Shown here in pieces: positions 1-13,030 of a stretch of DNA of 64,000 nt. Source of the DNA: Heterodera schachtii (taxonomy: Eukaryota; Nematoda; Chromadorea; Rhabditida; Heteroderidae); assembly GCA_023374025.1 (NCBI GenBank), contig SIJG01000193.1:90000-153999 (forward strand), read 5' to 3'. A model generated the notes under the pieces. That model was not told the DNA's origin, did not search any database, and was given only the letters and a program-made list of their open reading frames with translations. A program made the translations under genes and the position numbers. The first letter of the stretch is position 1, and each line of letters begins with the position of its first letter.

Positions 1-3000
1 TTTAATATAGAATATTGCTAATAACTTGTTTTTATAATTAATTAAAGAATTCAAAATTTGTAAATTTTACATGAGTTTTAAATTGATTTAATTTAATCTT
101 TTATTATTGGAATAAACGAAACTGTAAATTTTCCTTTTTTTAATTTAAATTTGTTAGTCATCATCAGGGATTCTTTTTTTATGTAAGAAAAATCGTGAAA
201 TATGTAAATAAAATATGTATAAAAAATGCTAAAATATGTATGAAATATGTACAAAAACCTCCAAATATGTACTAAAATATGTAAATAAAATATTTTAAAT
301 GGTCATTTTTTGGGAAAAAAATTCTTTCTAAAGGGTGAAATTGGCACAAATTGCCATAAAAATGACCAAAATAGGCTTAGAATAATCACCTTTTCGTATT
401 TTAAAAAATAATTTTTGATTCCATTTTTGAAAAAAAAGACTATTTTTTGGGGCACATTTTCAAAGAAAAATTTTAACTTTCCACAAAAAAATTCTATAAA
501 TTCTCAAAATATGTACGAAAAATTTCGAAATATTGGATTTTTGGGGGCATTTAATAAAAATTTCGCTAAGAAACCCTCAAAAATTGCAAAATATGTACGA
601 AAAAATGCGAAAAAGTCCAAAATATGTATAAAAATATGTACATATGTAATATGTAGAAAACCCCCGAAATATGTAAAAATATGTAAATAAAAGTCCCGAT
701 TTTTGTTCGCAAACACAAAAAAGAAAGTGTTTTTCCTACTAATTAGGCTATGAAGAATCCAGAAAAAAAACATGTATTTACATAAAAAAAGAATCCCTGG
801 TCATCATGTAATGTGGCTTCACGTTCTTTTGGCCTTTCTAAACCTAAACATTTTAATTTGATTTAAATTTCTCAAAAGATATTCAAATATATTTTCGCAA
901 AAATTTTGTTACTTATATATTATATTTATTCTAACTAAATTACGAAATTGAAATTTTTGCAACTATTTTAGCACCGATTTTGGCATTTTCAGTTTCTTAA
1001 CACTTATATAGGCATTTTTAGTAACTTTTTATGTATCTAATTCTCGAAAAATTGATGTTATTATGTTCTACACTATTTTGGATAATTTAAAATTTATTTT
1101 AAACAATTATTCTATATAATACCTTTTCTCTAATAGTAAGGTTTTTCCTTGCTTGGTCTTCATTTTATTAACTATTTTATAAGCTTGGCAAAGATAATGT
1201 TATGAACATTTATGAATATACATGCAATTTATATGTGGGCTAATTTTTGGATTTATATGCAAGCGCAGACCATGGAACATTTTAACACGATATTTGACTG
1301 ACTGTCTGCCTTTTCAGGGTTGATGTATTAATAACTATTTTTTAAATTATAGTTTATATTCACTTTTTCTTCAAATTGAAATAATTAAATATTTATTGAA
1401 TAAAATTCCAATTCTTTTGCGATGATTTTTACAAATTTAATACGGTTATTTATTATACTTTATTATTATTTATAAATTAAGAAATTTAAATAATTTTCCG
1501 TGGGTTTTTTACATTCTTTCTTTTATATTTTAAATTTTGACTATGGATCTAATCGAGGAAAAATAAATTTAGATAATATTAGTAAATATTTAATTTGTTA
1601 ATATTAAATGTGATTTTATTTTAAAATTATTGATTTACATTTTTAAAATCAATATGCATTGCAATTATAATATATTTTTACCTTGAAAATTTAAATATAT
1701 TCTTTTTCTTAATATATTTTACTACTTGTATTCCAATCTTTTTAATGATTGTGATGAGCAAATTATTTAAACAATCCTTCTATACATTTAAATAATATCA
1801 AGCGTCTCAGATGACACGCATCGACGCAAACCAAAATTAATTTTAAAAAATAGACACTTTTTAACAAAAAAATTGAATAATTTATTTAAATTAAAAGCAA
1901 AAATAGCTGAAAATAAATAAAATTAAAAAAAAAATATTTTTATTATAAAAAAATCAATAACAATTTTTTCTAATACTGCACTGTGGCTAACGATTTAACA
2001 ACATTTGGAATTTACACATTCTTATTAATATTTATTATTGGTTATTTAATTTGATTCCTCATTTATTTGCTTGGTTCTCAAATATAATCTTTTATTTAAT
2101 TATTATAAATTTACTTTGGTGTTTAATTACCTCTTCATTAATTTAAAATACTAAAATACAATTTAAAATGATTTAAAATTTTAAAAACCTAAAATTCACC
2201 CAAATTATTATTATTATCAGAATGATAAAAAGGCTCCCAAAATCTTGCAAGAAATAAAGCAAAAGTTAATTATTAATCATACCCGATTACAACATTTATT
2301 GGCTCATATTACAGCTTGAATAAAATACATATAATATTAATGAAAAAATCGTATAAAACTTCTCTTATCAAATAAATAAAAATATAAATATGAATTAGGT
2401 TGTTTCATTATTATCCTCTGTTTCCAATGGTTGCATTAGAATTTTATTATTCAATTACTCTTTTTTATTTAAAATAATTTATAGCGTTTTAACCGTCCGC
2501 TGGCTCATTCCTTACAATAATGATTTATCTTCTTAAATAAAATGTATAATTAATTTATCTTCTACGGTATTGCTCTTTTTTTCGAACAATCATTTAAATC
2601 TCAATAATTAAACTCAATGATAAAACAAACAAATTTATTTAAGACAAAAACGATTTATTTAATTCTTTTATTAGTATTTTTATTAATCTTTAATTGAATT
2701 TTTAAACTATTTATCAAAATTTAATTACAAAAACGTTCATGAACTATTATAATTTAATTTTAATTTATAATAAAGATAATTTCAATTGCTTTTATATTTA
2801 TTACTAATTATATAATTTAAGATATTTATAAAATAATTTTAAAAATAAATTTTCAATGGTAGAAAATAGTCTTTGATATAAACTCTTAATGTTCTCAAAA
2901 AAATTATTTTCACGAAATTATTATTCGAAATGTTTGTCGGTTTCGCGCATGTTTGTGTTGTCGCATTATATTTTTTTATAAAATTTAAATAAAAAAATAT

Positions 3001-4857
3001 TTTGAATATTTTCGATTTTTAAATTTTTTTTTATGTTGTATTTTGTATAGCATTTTCCTTTTTATTTTATTTTGACTCAATAGTTAATTTTTTTTCGCTC
3101 ATTTTTAATTGAAATTAAGATATTTATTATAATTTAAATTAACAAATCTCATCAAATGTTTTATTCACCTTTTAAATAAAAAAAAAATTAATATTTTCTA
3201 AAAAATTCAAATAGAAAAATGAGGAATTTGATATTAAATAAAAATCATTAAAAAAGAGATAAATATTTAAAACTAAAGTCATCTATTTAATTTTTTTAAA
3301 TAATATTTTCAAATAATTTTTATTTATTTTTTATTTGAACAGTAGAAATTTTTTTATAATTGAATTATTTCCTGCACTCGATTATTGATAAAACTTCTTA
3401 CAATCAATTTAATTCATTTATGATAGTAATTAAATCTCATTTTAAATAACATTTTTCTAGTAATTTAATTTGTTTTAAAAGTCGAAATTGTTATTTAATA
3501 TTTTGTAATATAAACTTTTTATTTGTTTTTTTATTTATATTTATATTTGAATTTGAAATCAATGAAGATTTTTTATAAATAAATTTTTTTAGTTATATTT
3601 TAATTTCTAATTTTTGAAATTTAGACTCATTAGCAATTATTTTCTCAGCTTAACAACATAAAAAAAATGAAAAAATATTTATATTAATTTATAAATATTT
3701 TACAAAAAAATACTTTCTTATAATCATCTTTTTTATAATCCTTATGTTATTAAATGAAATAGTAAAATTATAAAAAATGTTTGAATTAAAAATTTTATAT
3801 TATGTTGAATATTTAAAGCTAACTCATTTCGTTTTTAAAAAAGGTGTTGACATGCTGATTTCCTTTTATTCTTCTTTATTTTCATAAATTTTGCCTTATT
3901 CAGAGAATTCGTTTTTTGAATCTTTATCTGATATTTAAAATGGTTTTAATTTAATAATATTATTTTTTAATAAATATAAAATTTATAAATTATTCTTTAA
4001 TCCCCTCTAATGGAGATTCTTTAAAATATTCGTCTCATTTAGATCTATGTTTTGCTGACCAGCTTTAAGTTTATGATTTTTAAAGAAATTTTTATTTTTT
4101 ACTAACAATCCTTTTTTTTCATTTTTATTTAGATAATTCATGGAAAAATATTAAATATAATTTATTTATTATTAAAATTTCTGTTTTTCTTATATTGTTT
4201 CCAAAATAACTTTTATTTAAATATTTTATATTTAGAAATTAGCATTTTTACTTTAGTTGTCGTTTATTTTTTAATTTTAATCTTAGATATAAATAAATTT
4301 CTTTTTGTTCAGATACTTATATTATATTATATTTTGAGATAAATTGTATGAATATTTTTCTTTAAGTTTTTCCAATTATTAAAATTAATTGAATATTGAT
4401 TGATTCAAAACTGATTAGTTGGATTAATGGCGCTTGATTGTTCTGTTTTATTATCACTTTTAATGATTTTTTAATCAGATACTCTTCATTTGTTTACTAT
4501 TTTTCAACATAATGGTTTAATTAGTCAATAACATTTTATTATTGAAAATATCACTTTTTTAATTATATTGTATTAAAAAATATATATATATAAATTTTAT
4601 TGAATTTTGTTCCAACTTTAATGATTTTTAAAAAATATTTTTTTGACCAAAAAAATGATTTATTTTTCCATAGATATTTTTTTATCTATTATATATTTTT
4701 TCGAGTTTATTAAATAAATGTTTAATTTTTTAAATTAAGTTTTGTTTAACAAAATATAAATAGTTTAAATTTTCTGTGATAATTTCTTTTGTATCTGATT
4801 TTCTTGACTCAAATTATTTATTAATCATTGTTTTGTCATTGCTTAATATTTTTTTTG
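1..4857. other. T-rich gene-poor region
   Basis: Long runs of T and A/T with the plus strand clearly richer in T than A. Apart from the MITE at 165-799 I see no gene. A few GC-richer islands stand out (about 1262-1325, 1800-1835, 2490-2515, 2930-2975). The island at 1800 lies in a plus-strand open stretch of about 44 codons without an ATG, too weak to call an exon. The skew is opposite to that of the 41-64 kb region. Confidence 0.7.
165..799. mobile_element. hAT-type MITE, 8-bp TSD
   Basis: Ends are near-perfect inverted repeats, starting CAGGGATTCTTTTTTTATG and ending with its complement. The 8-bp direct repeat GTCATCAT lies immediately outside both ends (157-164 and 800-807). An 8-bp duplication with a CAGGG terminus is the hAT superfamily signature. 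The interior is rich in AAATATGTA repeats and shows no transposase, so it is non-autonomous. Short ORFs inside it are not genes. Confidence 0.9.
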
Positions 4858-4867
4858 NNNNNNNNNN
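4858..4867. other. assembly gap of 10 N
   Basis: Ten N bases. The gap sits exactly at the left edge of the first copy of the large direct duplication, so the join between the T-rich left region and the duplication is not established. Confidence 1.
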
Positions 4868-4949
4868 TTTATTCACAATTCCTTATATTTTATGATGATG
4901 TAATTAAGAATTAACTAGCGAGTACGTGAACTGTCGGATATTGCCTGGG

Positions 4950-5136
4950 AAAAAGCGCTTCGCGTTTGGGAGCTTCGCTACCTAGATAAGCTATTGGGTT
5001 AATGGCATTTTTCGACCGCTTCGCGGCCTCATCATACGGGCCTTTCGCGTCCGTTTTTAAACTTTGTTGGGAACAGACGAGCGCTTCGCGTCCGTTTCTA
5101 TTTTTGTTGAGCTCAGGCGGGCGCTTCGCGCCCGTT
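4950..5136 (+). repeat. cluster of CGC-TTC-GCG hairpins, copy 1
   Basis: Four or more short GC hairpins with a TTC loop lie about 40-65 bp apart in otherwise AT-rich DNA. They are at about 4955-4964, 5016-5026, 5081-5090 and 5119-5133, the last being a 6-bp GGGCGC stem. Several are followed by a CCGTTT-type T tract. No coding potential is seen. It could be a structured transcript or a hairpin-bearing part of an unknown mobile element. Confidence 0.7.
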
Positions 5137-5333
5137 TTTTATAGTGTAAGAGGTACATCAACGGGTTGAAGAAGTACAACCACGGATGGGAGAGGTACAA
5201 CCATAGTTTAAAATGAAATAAATAACAAAATGATTTTAAAAAATAAGATTACAAATTGAATGCATTAATAATTTTCAAAAATTTTTTAAATATTATTCCT
5301 TTTATTAAAATAAACTTTGAAACATATTATAAA

Positions 5334-6026
5334 TAGGGTTGTAAATTATATGGACTAAAAAACGCTAAATATGGACATAAAATATGGACTAAAAAAGCCC
5401 GAAATATGGACTAAAAAGCTCGGAAATGGCCAAATATGGACCAAAATATGGACTAAAAATTGCAAAATCTATGTTTTAACCCTCAAAAATTCCAAAAAAG
5501 ATTTATATATTCACTATTTGCTTAAATAAACTTAAAAAATACAATAAACAACCAAAAAATGGATTTAAAACTTAAAAATGCAAAATTTTTATTGTCGTCC
5601 GTTGTTTAAAAAACACCTCCAAGTTTGCCAATTTCAAAAAAAAAATTCAGCTTCTAAAAAAGAGAAAGATCGCAAAAAATGGTGAAAATATTGTTAAAAA
5701 TGCCAAAATGACAACAAAAACTCGAATTTTTCATATTTTTTGTATGTAATTTGTAAAAATTTCCAAAAAATTGATCTTTATGGGTGTATTTTTCGCTTTT
5801 TTTGCATTTTTCTTGTGAAAATTTGCCAAAGAAGGCCGAAATATGGACTAAAAGGCAAAAATGGCGAAATATGGATTTATTCCCGAAAAGCCCCAAAATA
5901 TGCATTCATATTGACTAAAACCTCCATAAAAACAAAATATTTTAACGAAGAATGCTATTTTTGGGCGCCTGGCTGCATAGCAGATGCGCAAAAAAAATAT
6001 GTTAATCCATATAATTTACAACCCTA
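5334..6026. mobile_element. hAT-type MITE (ATATGGACTAAAA family), copy 1
   Basis: Inverted terminal repeats start TAGGGTTGTAAATTATATGG and end with the complement. The flanks ATTATAAA and ATTATAAT form an 8-bp target duplication with one mismatch. The interior repeats AATATGGACTAAAA-like words and has no transposase. The ORFs of about 80-95 codons inside it are element sequence, not genes. Confidence 0.85.
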
Positions 6027-6480
6027 ATTATAATTTAATATTTTTTGAAATTAAAATAAAATAATTTTTTGACAAATTAAATTATACATGAATTCTTTAA
6101 ATTATAATAAAATAAATAAACAATTAATTAATTAAATAAAAAAATTTATCATAAAAAAAATTCCTAAATATAAATAATTTTTTATTATTAATACAACAAA
6201 AGATCTCAAAAATCCTTTGCTTCCCCCTTTCGTCCAAAATCCCAAAATCACTTTTATATGAAATCCTTTTTGGAACGCAACCAAATTCAATCTAAAACAA
6301 AAACAAACAAACAATTAATTAAGAATCGGAAATTTTTAAAAACCAAAAATATAAAAAAGTTAATTTTGAACCTAAAATGTTGAATTTTTAAAAACCAAAA
6401 AGCTCTGGTAATTTATTTCCACCAGAGTACCAATTCATTACGGATCAACAGTGGTGAGCCGAAGTTACAAAAATATCGAT

Positions 6481-6888
6481 GTGACGAAGTTACAAAAGCA
6501 TCAATGACAAAATTTTTATATTAATACTAGTTTAATTTTATTTGATTTCAAAAAAGATGTAAACTAATTTTTCGAAAATTTTGACTCAATTTGTCCCTAA
6601 CTTTTTGGACTCAAGAAATTTTTTTTAATTTAACAAAAATAATAGAGATTCTTTCATTCATATAAATAAAAAATTCAAATTGATTGTTTCTGAAATAAGT
6701 TACAAATGGAATTAAATGCGTCATATTTTTATGGTCACATAAAAATGTCAGGTGGTTTAAATGCATGAAATCGATACCAAGATTGATTAATTAGATTAAA
6801 TTTGGCTAAGCTATAATTATATTTCTGAAAATAAAAAAAAATATTTAATTTAAAATGTTTATTATTGATACTTTTGTAACTTCGTCAC
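6481..6888. mobile_element. short TIR element, copy 1
   Basis: Inverted ends of the form GTGACGAAGTTACAAAAG lie about 410 bp apart, and the same element is at 15848-16255. A second partial copy of the terminal sequence lies just outside the left end, around 6460. I could not define a target duplication, so the superfamily is open. Confidence 0.65.
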
Positions 6889-7020
6889 AGCATCCAGCAG
6901 ATCAACAATTGGAGGAGACTAAAATTGCTTTTTCCTACTTTCGCACAAATTTTTTTTTTTTATTATTTTAGTTGATTTAATAAAAGTTTTAAAGTTTTAT
7001 TATTTTTTGCAATATATTCT

Positions 7021-7260
7021 TTGGTAAAACTCAAACATATAATAATAGCTGCTTCCCCAAATTGTCCTCGTGCTTTTCCTTTTCATTCTGCAAATGTGTC
7101 TCAAGGTGTCTGCGGTGACGATGCTCGGCACCGATGTGCAACTGACAAAAACAAGATTAATCTTCTTTATTTGAATGTATCGCCATATCACTTCATTCCC
7201 CCCCCTCAGTTCAGGAAGTGCTATTTCAATTCGGGTAATATCTAGGGCTCGGATTTTTAG
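7021..7260. other. unassigned moderately GC-rich stretch in copy 1
   Basis: About 240 bp with more even base composition than its surroundings, present again at 16388-16625. Both strands stay open for 70-90 codons, but the two copies differ by C-run length, which shifts any frame through it. I do not recognise a product and do not call a gene. Confidence 0.4.
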
Positions 7261-7488
7261 TAAAACGAATATCAAAATAGTTAATTAAATAGTGAATTAA
7301 AAAATGGAAAAACAAATTATAAAAATAGTGTTTAATTTTTTTTTTCAATTATAATTGAGCAAAGATGAATTATACAATGGTTGAAAATGATTTTCTTTGT
7401 TAAGAAACTTCAAAATAGACCTCCCTCCTTTTTTTCATGTATGCTATCAGCTCCCAAAAATGCATAATAAATAAAAATTGGTTTTTTA

Positions 7489-7669
7489 TATAGTTGTACG
7501 GGACCGGTAATTTGGGCAAAACCGGGACCTGGACTTTCTGTATTGCAAACCCGGGATTTTTTGGCTGGGAAAACCGGGACTTTTCCCGGTCAAAATTGGT
7601 CAAAACCGGGACTTCGGTACTCAGTTGTACGTGTTTTTCAGTACCAGCTCCCGGTCCCGTACAACTCTA
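7489..7669. mobile_element. small hAT-type MITE (CCGGGAC family), copy 1
   Basis: Inverted ends TAGTTGTACGGGACCGG and CCGGTCCCGTACAACTCTA are 181 bp apart. They are flanked by GTTTTTTA (7481-7488) and GTTTTTAT (7670-7677), an imperfect 8-bp duplication. The interior repeats CCGGGAC words. In the second duplication copy this element is split by a foldback insertion (17825-18811). A relative with a perfect 8-bp duplication is at 35552-35733. Confidence 0.8.
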
Positions 7670-7940
7670 GTTTTTATGCAAACTATTCAAATTTTCTTTT
7701 TTTATTCCCGACGGCGCGTACATATCATCTTCCTTTCAGCGCCTGTAGGCCGGAACGGGCCAACTCCGTCTGAGCCAAATTTGTCGAAAGCTTTTCACAG
7801 GCTCTATTAACTTACAATAATTACAAAGATGTCGGACTGTATAAAATATTGAGAGAAAAAACCCCGAAAATTCTGCATTTTACGGTTTTCAAGCGACACT
7901 TTTTTGAGAGCTGCTTAATCACTTAGAAATAGCTTTGATA

Positions 7941-10900
7941 GGGGTTCCCAGTTTATTGATTAGCCTTTTTCGTGTTTTAAAATCATTTTAGTAAAAACAC
8001 TGCTTAATTTCCAGAAAACACCAATTGGCACAAAACTTGTTTTTTGCAAATTTTTTATTTAAATATCAATATAAAATTGAAAAAATGTGCCGATACCAAT
8101 GTTTTAATTAAGAATTGAAGCTTGGGAAATAAAATTCTTTGCGCTCTTTAACAATTGGCGTATATTGACTCGGAATAAAATGACAAGAAAAAACGCTTTA
8201 AGTTAAATTTATTTTCGGCTCCCCGGTTTCTGAACAATACTTTTTATCTTTTACTGTTTGAATATATTTTTCCAATAATTAGATGAAATTGAGCTGCTTT
8301 ACCATTTTCGAAACCAAAAGTAGACCCTTTCCACTATATTTAAAAAATTTCTAGGGTACTTAGGGGTTCCCAGTTTATTGATTAGCCTTTTTCGTGTTTT
8401 AAAATCATTTTAGTAAAAACACTGCTTAATTTCCAGAAAACACCAATTGGCACAAAACTTGTTTTTTGCAAATTTTTTATTAAAATATCAATATAAAATT
8501 GAAAAAATGTGCCGATACCAATGTTTTAATTAAGAATTGAAGCTTGGGAAATAAAATTCTTTGCGCTCTTTAACAATTGGCGTATATTGACTCGGAATAA
8601 AATGACAAGAGAAAACGCTTTAAGTTAAATTTATTTTCGGCTCCCCGGTTTCTGAACAATACTTTTTATCTTTTACTGTTTGAATATATTTTTCCAATAA
8701 TTAGATGAAATTGAGCTGCTTTACCATTTTCGAAACCAAAAGTAGACCCTTTCCACTATATTTAAAAAATTTCTAGAGTACTTAGGGGTTCCCAGTTTAT
8801 TGATTCGCCTTTTTCGTGTTTTAAAATCATTTTAGTAAAAACACTGCTTAATTTCCAGAAAACACCAATTGGCACAAAACTTGTTTTTTGCAAATTTTTT
8901 ATTTAAATATCAATATAAAATTGAAAAAATGTGCCGATACCAATGTTTTAATTAAGAATTGAAGCTTGGGAAATAAAATTCAGTGCGTTCTTTAACAATT
9001 GGCGTATACTGATTCTGAATAAAATGCAAAGAGAAAATGCTTTAAGTTAAATTTATTTTCGGCTGCCCGGTTTCTGAAAAATATTTTGTCTAATTTATAA
9101 TTAAAATATATTTTTCCAAAAATTGGATGAAATTGAGCTAATTTTCCATTATCTAAACCAAACGGGAACCTTTTCTAGTACATTTGAAAAATTTCTAGAG
9201 TTTTTAGGTACCCAGTTTTTTGATTAGCCTTTTTCGTGTTTTGGAACCATTTTAGTAAAAATAGTGCTTAATTACCAGAAAGCCCCAATTGGCACAAAAG
9301 TTGTTTTTTGAATAATTTTTATTAAAATATCAATATAGAATTGAAAAAATGGGCCGGTGCCAATGTTTTAATTAAGAATGGATGATTGGAAAATAAAATG
9401 ATTTGCGCTCTTTAACAATTGGCGTATACTGATTCTGAATAAAATGCAAAGAGAAAATGCTTTAAGTTAAATTTATTTTCGGCTGCCCGGTTTCTGAACA
9501 ATACTTTTTATTTTTTACAGTTTAAATATATTTTTCCAATAATTAGATGAAACTGAGCTGCTTTACCATTTTCGAAACCAAAAGTAGACCCTTTCCACTA
9601 TATTTAAAAAATTTCTAGGGTACTTAGGGGTTCCCAGTTTATTGATTAGCCTTTTTCGTGTTTTAAAATCATTTTAGTAAAAACACTGCTTAATTTCCAG
9701 AAAACACCAATTGGCACAAAACTTGTTTTTTGCAAATTTTTTATTAAAATATCAATATAAAATTGAAAAAATGTGCCGATACCAATGTTTTAATTAAGAA
9801 TGGAAGCTTGGGAAATAAAATTCAGTGCGTTCTTTAACAATTGGCATATATTGACTCGGAATAAAATGACAAGAGAAAACGCTTTAAGTTAAATTTATTT
9901 TCGGCTGCCCGGTTTCTGAACAAAATTTTTTATTTTTTACAGTTTAAATATATTTTTCCAAAAATTAGATGAAATTGAGCTGCTTTACCATTTTCGAAAC
10001 CAAAAGTAGACCCTTTTCACTATATTTAAAAAATTTCTAGGGTACTTAGGGGTTCCCAGTTTATTGATTCGCCTTTTTCGTGTTTTAAAATCATTTTAGT
10101 AAAAACACTGCTTAATTTCCAGAAAACACCAATTGGCACAAAACTTGTTTTTTGCAAATTTTTTATTAAAATATCAATATAAAATTGAAAAAATGGGCCG
10201 ATACCAATGTTTTAATTAAGAATTGAAGCTTGGGAAATAAAATTCTTTGCGCTCTTTAACAATTGGCGTATATTGACTCGGAATAAAATGACAAGAAAAA
10301 ACACTTGAAGTTAAATTTATTTTCGGCTCCCCGGTTTCTGAACAATACTTTTTATCTTTTACTGTTTGAATATATTTTTCCAATAATTAGATGAAATTGA
10401 GCTGCTTTACCATTTTCGAAACCAAAAGTAGACCCTTTCCACTATATTTAAAAAATTTCTAGGGTACTTAGGGGTTCCCAGTTTATTGATTCGCCTTTTT
10501 CGTGTTTTAAAATCATTTTAGTAAAAACACTGCTTAATTTCCAGAAAACACCAATTGGCACAAAACTTGTTTTTTGCAAATTTTTTATTAAAATATCAAT
10601 ATAAAATTGAAAAAATGGGCCGATACCAATGTTTTAATTAAGAATTGAAGCTTGGGAAATAAAATTCTTTGCGCTCTTTAACAATTGGCGTATATTGACT
10701 CGGAATAAAATGACAAGAGAAAACGCTTTAAGTTAAATTTATTTTCGGCTGCCCGGTTTCTGAACAAAATTTTTTATTTTTTACATGTTTAAATATATTT
10801 TTCCAATAATTAGATGAAATTGAGCTGCTTTACCATTTTCGAAACCAAAAGTAGACCCTTTTCACTATATTTAAAAAATTTCTAGAGTACTTAGGGGTTC

Positions 10901-12960
10901 CCAGTTTATTGATTCGCCTTTTTCGTGTTTTAAAATCATTTTAGTAAAAACACTGCTTAATTTCCAGAAAACACCAATTGGCACAAAACTTGTTTTTTGC
11001 AAATTTTTTATTAAAATATCAATATAAAATTGAAAAAATGGGCCGATACCAATGTTTTAATTAAGAATTGAAGCTTGGGAAATAAAATTCTTTGCGCTCT
11101 TTAACAATTGGCGTGTATTGACTCGGAATAAAATGACAAGAGAAAACGCTTTAAGTTAAATTTATTTTCGGCTGCCCGGTTTCTGAACAATATTTTTTAT
11201 TTTTTACAGTTTTAATATATTTTTCCAATAATTAGATGAAATTGAGCTGCTTTACCATTTTCGAAACCAAAAGTAGACCCTTTCCACTATATTTAAAAAA
11301 TTTCTAGGGTACTTAGGGGTTCCCAGTTTATTGATTAGCCTTTTTCGTGTTTTAAAATCATTTTAGTAAAAACACTGCTTAATTTCCAGAAAACACCAAT
11401 TGGCACAAAACTTGTTTTTTGCAAATTTTTATTAAAATATCAATATAAAATTGAAAAAATGTGCCGATACCAATGTTTTAATTAAGAATTGAAGCTTGGG
11501 AAATAAAATTCTTTGCGCTCTTTAACAATTGGCGTATATTGACTCGGAATAAAATGACAAGAGAAAACGCTTTAAGTTAAATTTATTTTCGGCTGCCCGG
11601 TTTCTGAAAAATATTTTTTATTTTTTACATGTTTTAATATATTTTTCCAATAATTAGATGAAATTGAGCTGCTTTACCATTTTCGAAACCAAAAGTAGAC
11701 CCTTTCCACTATATTTAAAAAATTTCTAGGGTACTTAGGGGTTCCCAGTTTATTGATTAGCCTTTTTCGTGTTTTAAAATCATTTTAGTAAAAACAGTGC
11801 TTAATTTCCAGAAAACACCAATTGGCACAAAACTTGTTTTTTGCAAATTTTTTATTAAAATATCAATATAAAATTGAAAAAATGGGCCGATACCAATGTT
11901 TTAATTAAGAATTGAAGCTTGGGAAATAAAATTCAGTGCGCTCTTTAACAATTGGCGTATATTGACTCGGAATAAAATGACAAGAGAAAACGCTTTAAGT
12001 TAAATTTATTTTCGGCTGCCCGGTTTCTGAACAATACTTTTTATCTTTTACAGTTTAAATATATTTTTCCAATAATTAGATGAAATTGAGCTGCTTTACC
12101 ATTTTCGAAACCAAAAGTAGACCCTTTCCACTATATTTAAAAAATTTCTAGGGTACTTAGGGGTTCCCAGTTTATTGATTCGCCTTTTTCGTGTTTTAAA
12201 ATCATTTTAGTAAAAAACTGCTTAATTTCCAGAAAACACCTATTGGCACAAAACTTGTTTTTTGTAAATTTTTTATTAAAATATCAATATAAAATTGAAA
12301 AAATGGGCCGATACCAATGTTTTAATTAAGAATTGAAGCTTGGGAAATAAAATTCAGTGCGCTCTTTAACAATTGGCGTATATTGACTCGGAATAAAATG
12401 ACAAGAGAAAACGCTTTAAGTTAAATTTATTTTCGGCGGCCCGGTTTCTGAACAAAATTTTTTATTTTTTACAGTTTAAATATATTTTTCCAATAATTAG
12501 ATGAAATTGAGCTGCTTTACCATTTTCGAAACCAAAAGTAGACCCTTTTCACTATATTTCAAAAATTTCTAGGGTACTTAGGGGTTCCCAGTTTATTGAT
12601 TCGCCTTTTTCGTGTTTTAAAATCATTTTAGTAAAAACACTGCTTAATTTCCAGAAAACACCAATTGGCACAAAACTTGTTTTTTGCAAATTTTTTATTT
12701 AAATATCAATATAAAATTGAAAAAATGGGACGATACCAATGTTTTAATTAAGAATTGAAGCTTGGGAAATAAAATTCAGTGCGTTCTTTAACAATTGGCG
12801 TATATTGACTCGGAATAAAATGACAAGAGAAAACGCTTTAAGTTAAATTTATTTTCGGCTGCCCGGTTTCTGAACAAAATTTTTTGTTTTTTACAGTTTA
12901 AATATATTTTTCCAATAATTAGATGAAATTGAGCTGCTTTACCATTTTCGAAACCAAAAG
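7941..12960 (+). repeat. 422-bp tandem satellite, 11 full units and one partial
   Basis: Units begin with GGGGTTCCCAGTTTATTGAT at 7941, 8363, 8785, 9207, 9627, 10049, 10471, 10894, 11316, 11738, 12160 and 12581. Spacing is 420-423 bp, almost always 422. Most units are nearly identical; the unit at about 9207 is clearly diverged and its neighbour partly so. The last unit is cut at 12960, where it abuts the end of a Tc1-like element. No ORF runs through a unit. Confidence 0.97.
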
Positions 12961-12961
12961 T

Positions 12962-13030
12962 AATTTTCAAGTCGTAATTTTAATTTCTGCAAATTTTATC
13001 ACGTTGAGGCAAGACTATTTTCCATCAGTG
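12962..13030 (+). mobile_element. right-end fragment of a Tc1-like element
   Basis: This matches the last ~70 bp of the complete element at 31800-32932, including the terminal CCATCAGTG followed by TA. Only this end remains; the rest is replaced by the 422-bp satellite. It sits at the same point of the composite repeat (just before the ACATATAAAAAGTAC stretch) as the complete element at 31.8-32.9 kb. Confidence 0.85.

Larger units (their letters stand above)
4868..7939 (+). repeat. large direct duplication, copy 1
   Basis: This segment aligns nearly base for base with 14231-19101 once two insertions in the second copy are removed. It carries a hairpin cluster, a hAT MITE (5334-6026), a TIR element (6481-6888) and a small hAT MITE (7489-7669). 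The match stops at about 7939, where a 422-bp satellite begins. The left limit is the N gap. Remaining differences are scattered substitutions and homopolymer changes, for example the C run near 7199 versus 16564. Confidence 0.95.

Noticed and set aside
5654..6027. ORFs of 83-95 codons on both strands
   Set aside because: They lie inside a hAT MITE with defined ends, and the second copy (14696-15391) does not keep the same frames.
7941..12960. CRISPR-like or LTR-like repeat array
   Set aside because: Units are contiguous 422-bp copies without spacers, and there is no internal coding region or LTR boundary.
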